Shown: piece by piece, positions 51,991 through 58,500 of the stretch
Layout: each line of letters begins with the position of its first letter
Position numbering within the stretch: the stretch's first letter is position 1
NCBI GenBank assembly: GCA_012295275.1
Contig: CM022675.1
Location: 15,909,689 to 15,968,188 of the forward strand
Direction: 5' to 3'
DNA length: 58,500 bases
Origin: Chrysomallon squamiferum
Lineage: Eukaryota; Mollusca; Gastropoda; Neomphalida; Peltospiridae
Program-made: the position numbers and the translations under genes
Notes under the pieces: generated by a model
What the model was told of the DNA's origin: nothing
What the model saw: the letters and a program-made list of their open reading frames with translations, nothing else
The model's database searches: none

Positions 51991-53340
51991 AAATATTGTA
52001 TCTATGGATCACTCAAGGCTGATATTTGTTGTTATTTGCAAGATTTAGGTGCTTGCATAAAGAGATAAGGATAAATTTAAGAAGTTTCCCATACTTCAGT
52101 TATACACTATAGGCATCCTATATTTATTGACATAACTTTTAAAAATACATAATTTTCGGTATATTATTGTTCTAGTTAACTATGGGAACTATGGAAAGCA
52201 TCGAGTTTATGCTCAGAGTTTTGAGGAGATTTCAATTATATACTAAACTCGAAGTAGAGGAAACTTCAGCAAAGCGATCTGATGCGAATTCACAAAGATT
52301 TTATAATGAAGGAGATTACAGTAATTATTTCATTTTGATCATCCTTCGGCAGTTTTTATTTATATAGCAACACGCATTTCACGCACTAATATCTCTTTCG
52401 CAGCCTATGACTTCGTGTATTTATTTATTTATTTATTTATTTTAAATTCTACTTATTCTTCATCTTTTAAAAAAATATGATTAAGTATAATTAAGTATGT
52501 AGATGTATGGAAACGAAGCATGCAAACAATGTTTTGTTTTTACATTTAGTTTTATAGTTAATTTCTTTTTCTTGTCTTGGGGTAAATACAATTTAATTCC
52601 TTGACATTTTTTAAAATAAAGTAAATACAGTTGAAATAACTAATCATATCACTTAGGTTGCTATATAAATTAATTTACTATATGATTTTTTTTATGTTCT
52701 TCTGCAGGATTTTGTTCAACTATTGTATTAATGTTTCTGTATTAAGTGGTAAATTCGTGTTAGTAAATTAGTCACATGTCAGCATATTATAACAAATAAT
52801 AAATATGATGTTTAAGTAGTATTTGTCTTCTACTGTAATAAAAATATAATGATTTTTTTTATATATAATTTGCCTAGATCTATATGTTGTTATTAGATTT
52901 TTGGAAGATCTTCAAAAGTAGCCATAATGTTTCTATGTGATCAAAGAGCACAGCTCCCTTGAAAAATTCTTAATTAAGATTTGTGTCAATTCTCAACGGA
53001 AAACAAACAAACAAAACAAAAAAACAAGAAACAAAACAAAAAAAAAAACAAGAACGAAAGCAACAAACGTACAAACGAACAAATAAATAAAAAAAAGAAA
53101 TACTAAAATAAATAAATAAATAAAAAATGTTTAGTTCTCTGCAGATGCAGAATAAAACTGGTGCTATTTTGTGCCAATCTATTTTCAGGACTGATAGAAA
53201 ATTATTCTTTTGAAATAAAGTATTTATCTGATGGACTGCGTTATTGTAGTATTAAAAAAATACTATCTTTTTTCTTCTTTCTTTGTCTTTACAGAAATAC
53301 ACGCACACACATCAGTCGTTAACTGAAGTTTACCAGTATA
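51991..53340. other. AT-rich spacer between two minisatellites
   Basis: A 61-codon frame (52182-52367) reads MGTMESIEFMLRVLRRF at its start and is somewhat exon-like, but lacks a consensus donor and recognisable similarity. The rest is AT-rich with TTTA units (52420-52442) and an A/C-rich stretch (53000-53130). Confidence 0.5.
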
Positions 53341-53590
53341 ACGTTATTACTTTATAAAATACGTTGTGACAACGTAACTATCAAAATGGTATTGTTACGT
53401 TATTAAGAAACGTTGTGACAACGTAACTACAAGAAGGTTATTATTACGTTATTAAAATACGTTGCGATAACGTAACTATAAAAGGTTATTATTACTTTAT
53501 TAAGATACATTGTGACAATATATCTTTAAAAAGGTTATTATTACGTTATTAAAATACATTGTGACAAGGTAACTATAAGATTATTAAAAC
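53341..53590. repeat. 48-49 bp minisatellite with a palindromic core
   Basis: Five units whose cores start at 53361, 53410, 53459, 53507 and 53556. The core acgttgtgacaacgt is a dyad: seven-base arms ACGTTGT and ACAACGT around one central base. Later units carry substitutions (acgttgcgataacgt, acattgtgacaatat). A diverged core (atgttgtaacaacgt) recurs near 53646. Confidence 0.9.
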
Positions 53591-56289
53591 GTGAAATTAC
53601 TTCATCATAATGAGATTATGACTTCATTATTATGTGATAAAATTATGTTGTAACAACGTAATTATTTAGCCACACCTTTACGTAAATACGTAATAAAACT
53701 TAAATAATGATGACTATATAGTAATGTCACGTGTATATACGTATACATATTAAATTAGTAGGTTTAATAAAACAAAACACAAAACACTTCAGTGTAATTC
53801 TAACAAACTATTGCTGTAATATTTAAATAAAAATATGTATTTCTGTTAATATTAAATCCATACACACCTACAAGTCCTCATTTTAACGTATTACAACTTT
53901 GAAACTTACATATTAGTTATCAAGTGACACCGTCTAAAATATTTATTGGCATACTATCATATCAAAAGTAATATTTTTTCCACAACAGTTGCATCAAGGT
54001 TAAACAAACAGACCAGTGAATGTGTACTGACCAAGGCTGTTTAATAGACAAGGGTCAGGCAGGTGTGATACATAAACAACTTGGTCAGCAACAACTTCAT
54101 CTGTTTCAGTTTAATACACTACTGCCAGGTGACATTACATAATCTGACTGGTTTCCGTCGTAATTATAACTTAATATTAGGTTTATATCGGTCAATAGTG
54201 CAGAAATAGTTTTATTTATTTGTTTTGTTTTATTAATTTATTTGCAATAACCATACAATAAATCATTAGAATCAGACGGTGTTATCGATCAATTAATTTT
54301 AGTTTCGTTATAAGAGATAACACGGAATACAAAATTAACTGTCAAGCTGGCGCCTGTCAGGCTACTTGGGAGGTTGTAGAACAGACACGTGATTTCTGAC
54401 AGCTTTACACTCACCATATTACTTTACTAAATTTATTGACAATTTTCTGAATTACAGATACCATATTAAATTGAACAGCATGAATACGTCGATATATGGC
54501 TAGATAATTTGTACTCGTAGACATATAAGGTAAGTACAAAAAAAAAAAAAAAAAAAAAAAAGAAAAATGAGTACACAGTAAGTAACCAATCAGAAGTTAG
54601 CTTTCTTTCAGTTTGTTCTTGCACCTGTTAAACCGTGTTTCTGACCACAGATGTTTATTTTCATCATAAAACCAAGATATAAAATAGTTTTATACAGTAG
54701 AAAATTAATTAGTTTCACACGGCTGAATTATTATCTTTGAAGCTGATAAATGTCAGACTTCCCTGGTGGTAAATAAAATCAGTACGTGCTTTGACGCATT
54801 TTTGCACTCACCATGTTTTATTACTAAATTTAAAGAATTTTTTTTGAATTATGATAAAAAAAGATTAAATCCAAGATGAACTGAATGATCTCGAGTGTAG
54901 ATATTTGCAGTAATCAATTAATTGATACTTAACTGTTATGGTGTACCAATCCGGGACAGACATAAGACCCCAAGGACAGAATCCTCCAGCAGAAATTCAA
55001 GGAAAGACAATCCCTTCCGTGAAAAAATCCAGTGTATGACAAAAGTCCCACTGAGATAATAACAAAATATACAAACGCTCAATATTAAACAGTGATAGAA
55101 TTTTGTTTTTTAATACTCTACCACTGTTTAATATTTTCACTAGTATCTAATTATCAAAATCAAGGAATTTATTTAATTAGTTATTCAGTCAAGGTTTAAT
55201 AGCTGACTCACTGACGTTTGATAATATTCTACAAACAAAAGTCCCCGCCCAGGACAAAAGTCTTTTTTTAACGAAGTTTAACTTAAGATATACTTAGAAT
55301 ATAGCACTGATATTTTATATCTGGTCAAATAATAAAAGACTACAAAGCTTAATTAGCAGTACTCATTAAAAAATAATAATAGTATTCTGTTATCTTGAAA
55401 ATCACCCATAAATTTTAATATTGAAACCGAATGAAAACTGATACAAAGAACAGATTTATTTGTAACTGTTAGTCAGTGATTTGAGTATATTATAGTTTAC
55501 TCAAACGAACATTCACATAATAAGTAATCATAAAGAATCATGCATTATTTAGTTCTAAATAATTTTTTTGTTTTTTGTTAATAGTTATTATATTATATAT
55601 ATTTCATGTTGTGTTATGTTAAATAATTACGTTATTTATTATCACAAAGGAAAACTGCTAAAAACATAGACGCATACACACAAGCTCACTAAGAAATATA
55701 CAATGACATTTAGATAAATCCATTTGAAAATGGATTTATGTATATGCGTGTATGTATTAGAGTAACTGTGTGTGAATGTTGATGTATGCTTATCTTAGTG
55801 TATGTACAGACTTGTCAACTTACCATAATGTTTCAGTCGGTCGTAAGTTGAACTGTATGTAAGTGGGACATTTAAATTTATAGAATCCATATTACTGTTT
55901 GTATAGTAATGTAAGTCAAAATTGTATATGTATGTACTATTCAGAAAATCCATTAATTAGTTTAAATCAAATACAATCCATATTTCAGTATATTTAATAA
56001 GTCACAGATATATAACAAAATATGGGTTTGTAGAGTATTGAATGTGGCATCATAGTATGTATGGGGTAAATGTTAAGCTTACTGATTAGGTCAATTAGGC
56101 TAGATTGAAGAAAGAGGCTTCATATTGTCCAGGGGTGATGCTTGGGTTTAGCTTATTGATTAGGAAAGATTTAAACTAAGGGAATCCTACTGTAAATGAT
56201 GTATAAAATGTCCCAGGTTAAAATGTGTTTAATTATATATTCTTCAGCTTGCTCTCGTATCAGAAGTATGTTTCATATGGACATTATTC
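53591..56289. other. AT-rich region with possible non-autonomous repeat
   Basis: No gene is recognised. A less AT-rich interval (about 54940-55265) repeats the word acaaaagtcc: once near 55037, then twice in close succession near 55234-55262 around ccccgcccagg; a related gacataagacccc lies at 54959. This could be a short non-autonomous element. A poly-A run lies at 54538-54562. Confidence 0.45.
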
Positions 56290-57613
56290 ATAGCAATAAG
56301 GGTGGTAACAAAATTTGTTATTAGGGGTTCATGTATACTCGTAAAACAAAGTTGTGGTGGAAAGGCGTCAAACGATCTAGTGTTAATTGTCGAGGTTCTA
56401 TAACAGACTTACAGAGGGAGCACCCAGAAGCAGTTCAACCCACAACCATGCTGCAGATCAATCCGTCTTGCAAAAAATACGCAGTTTAACGAAAGATCAA
56501 GCTGCCAGGACCCGGGACAAGCCAGGCCAGATCTTTGCCCATAGTGTGAGTCAATGTGACGATGATGTATGTGCACTTCTATCTTCTGCTAGTATCTGCA
56601 AGCGAAATCTTCGCAACCAACACCCAAAACCATCTGTTTCGCATCTGCTAGAAGATTTAGGTGGTCTTCCCGCTGAGTTCACGCAGGCAGTTGGCCCAAA
56701 CCCCGAGCAGTTTCTAATCTTGTTGCTCCCGACACCTCTACATGGATACTAACTTCCCCATGGCTCCAAAAGTCTTCAAGCAACTGTATATCATCTGTGT
56801 GCCCTTTGGTGATATTACCACTGTTTACACTCTTCTTCTGAGCCACTTACGAAGAACTGTTTCAAACTGTAGTGGACAAGTATGCAGAACCAGACTAAGA
56901 CCTGAATATACAAACCATAGTGAGCACTTTGAAAATGGTTTACTACGAACTGTCTTTGGTTGTGATGTTACAAATAAAGGTTGTTTCTATCATCTTAGGC
57001 TATGCACCTGGTGTAAGATTCAGACTTAGGCTTGGGTCCATATTACATGGTGACTTTTGCCTGTTTTGTGGTATGATGGATGCTCTTGCCTTGTTGCCAT
57101 TAGATGACATTGAGGAGGGTATGGAACACCTAACAGCTGTCGTGCCATAAGATCCACCTGAAGCTGAGGACTTAATTACGTACTTTGATTGTATGTACAT
57201 CAGTGGTTCTTTCCGACAGACTCAGCAGACAGGCCCGGTACTCAGCTCAGATTGTTCCACCAATGTTTGCTCCTGTCCTGTGCAACATTCACGACCAATA
57301 ACAATAATCCTTGTACGAACAACTTATATGAAGGTTGGAACAACATGTTCTTGTGAGCTACTACCACCAATCAACCTGGTGAGTTACTGAATGGTTTTAA
57401 TGTCAGCAGGCCACAGTGAGCACCATCATCCAGCAGGATGCAGTTGATAAACCACATCGAATCCAGGCTCGTCAATGCTACGTTCAGCAGCAAGAGAGGC
57501 TTCGCAACTTGCGTGTCGATCACATTGAGGACCGCGGGACTGTGGCAGAATTTCCTCATGGTATTGGGTGGAAAATCCGTCTAAATCACCACATTAAAAT
57601 CAAAGAACATTAA
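56290..57613 (+). mobile_element. Frameshifted FLYWCH/MULE-type transposase copy
   Basis: Plus-strand pieces in shifting frames follow the order of an invertebrate MULE transposase. First, a FLYWCH-like finger (56296-56400: NKGG, Y, stop, GF, later THNHAAD in another frame). Then a linker, KDQAARTRDKPGQIF to LEDLGGLP (56470-56680). Then the catalytic region, with FPMAPKVFKQLYII (56750-56800) and VFGCDVTNKGCFYHLRLCTW (56955-57015). Then LYEGWNNMF (57328-57354). Last, the C-terminus VSTIIQQDAV, QQQERLRNLRVDH and FPHGIGWKIRLNHH (57415-57600). Near-full length but with several frameshifts and stops, so inactive. Terminal inverted repeats were not found by eye. Motif matches are from memory of the family. 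Confidence 0.78.
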
Positions 57614-58500
57614 CAAAAAACTCTGACAAAATGTGTTTAATCTATCTTTCATTGCTAATATATTTCTTAATAAAATGTTTTAATTTTTTTCCTGTGCTTT
57701 TTTTTTCTCTGAGTTTTTTCCTGTCACTTTTCTCCTAGATTCGTTTAATACATGCTACTTTCTTTGTTTATTAAACTTCATAACACTCTTTAACATCAGT
57801 CGGTCTTAAGTCAACTATTCTGTGTATACATTTCTTGTTTATCTGTACGTGGAAAATGTGTGTGTTTATCTGTGTGGATAATAACTATATATATATATAT
57901 TTAATTAATTTCCCAGGACCAGGACAGTATTCTAATGAATCATGTTAAAATCATCACATGACTGAGAGTTGGTTTTTATCTAATTCAGGCTGCGTTTTAG
58001 CAAAATCAAATACTAGAAACACTTTACCCAAATAAGACGAACTTTGTGGGCTGATAGAAAATTTTGGATTGGATTAAAACGTTATAAACAAATTGTTTGG
58101 ACTGACATTTTCAGTGGTGAGTTACAGATTATTTCGTTACGAAGAACTGATTAGTTTTTTAAAAATGAAATAAAAAATTTAATTTTATTTTGGTTATTTG
58201 ATGATTTGTTCTTTCTTTTTTTTACCTTTCTTGTTTTCTTCTATGATTTCTTGCGACTGTTATTGGGAAAATATTATTTTTGATGTGGTAGTAAAACAAT
58301 CATTATTTATAGTAACAGGTAATCTTGATAATTGTAAGTTTCAGAGTTGTAATAAGTTAAAACGACGACGTAAAGGTGTGTATGGATTTAATATTAATAG
58401 AGATACATATTTTAATTTAAATATTATTTCTGTTGTAGTTTGTTATCGCTACGTTAAAACAGATTCAGAAGTGTTTTGTGTTTTGTTTTATTAAACATAC
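57614..58500. other. AT-rich right flank, nothing recognised
   Basis: A TA run lies at 57885-57900. A 98-codon frame at 58198-58494 has hydrophobic and basic parts but no recognisable domain and typical AT-biased composition; it is not called as a gene. Confidence 0.5.

Noticed and set aside
58198-58494. 98-codon frame at the right end
   Set aside because: AT-biased hydrophobic sequence without domain similarity; may be chance.

Overview
This is AT-rich animal (metazoan) nuclear DNA. The genes are split by many short GT-AG introns and embedded in large amounts of di- and trinucleotide microsatellites. Gene content (an ESCRT-III subunit, a SMUG1-type uracil-DNA glycosylase, a Lifeguard/TMBIM membrane protein, a small secreted EGF+ShKT protein) and FLYWCH/MULE-type transposon relics suggest an invertebrate, perhaps a mollusc or other lophotrochozoan. 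That placement is inference; nothing in the sequence fixes the species. No bacterial-style operons, CRISPR, rRNA or tRNA genes were seen.

Layout. 1-6 kb: simple repeats plus a decayed MULE-type transposase fragment (4.1-4.5 kb). 6.1-7.1 kb, minus strand: a candidate 65-residue single-pass membrane microprotein with a probable intron in its 5'UTR; next to it (7.1-7.8 kb) lies an unrecognised, interrupted coding-like stretch. 11.6-17.5 kb, minus strand: complete CHMP5 in seven coding exons (220 aa). 18.6-22.1 kb, plus strand: SMUG1 in three coding exons (about 441 aa, with an unusually long N-terminus), head-to-head with CHMP5. 28.4-36.1 kb, minus strand: complete Lifeguard/TMBIM gene in eleven coding exons (314 aa). 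38-43.8 kb, plus strand: a threonyl-tRNA synthetase pseudogene that keeps its intron positions but carries frameshifts and stops. 44.8-45.9 kb: a broken element-like ORF. 48.5-50.0 kb, minus strand: secreted EGF/ShKT protein in four exons with phase-1 introns. 51.2-53.6 kb: two minisatellites. 56.3-57.6 kb: a nearly full-length but frameshifted FLYWCH/MULE transposase.

The intact genes look like unrelated housekeeping neighbours (membrane remodelling, base-excision repair, ER/Golgi calcium and cell-death control), not one pathway. The most striking feature is how tandem duplication has hit functional gene edges. CHMP5 exon 6 is preceded by about 36 copies of a ~41-bp unit, most of which repeat its own 3' splice site. 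The first Lifeguard exon is followed by three copies of its own 3' end and donor site. The SMUG1 stop codon region is repeated in its 3'UTR. I found no evidence for a new multi-gene system; these splice-site and gene-edge duplications are the observations I would follow up.
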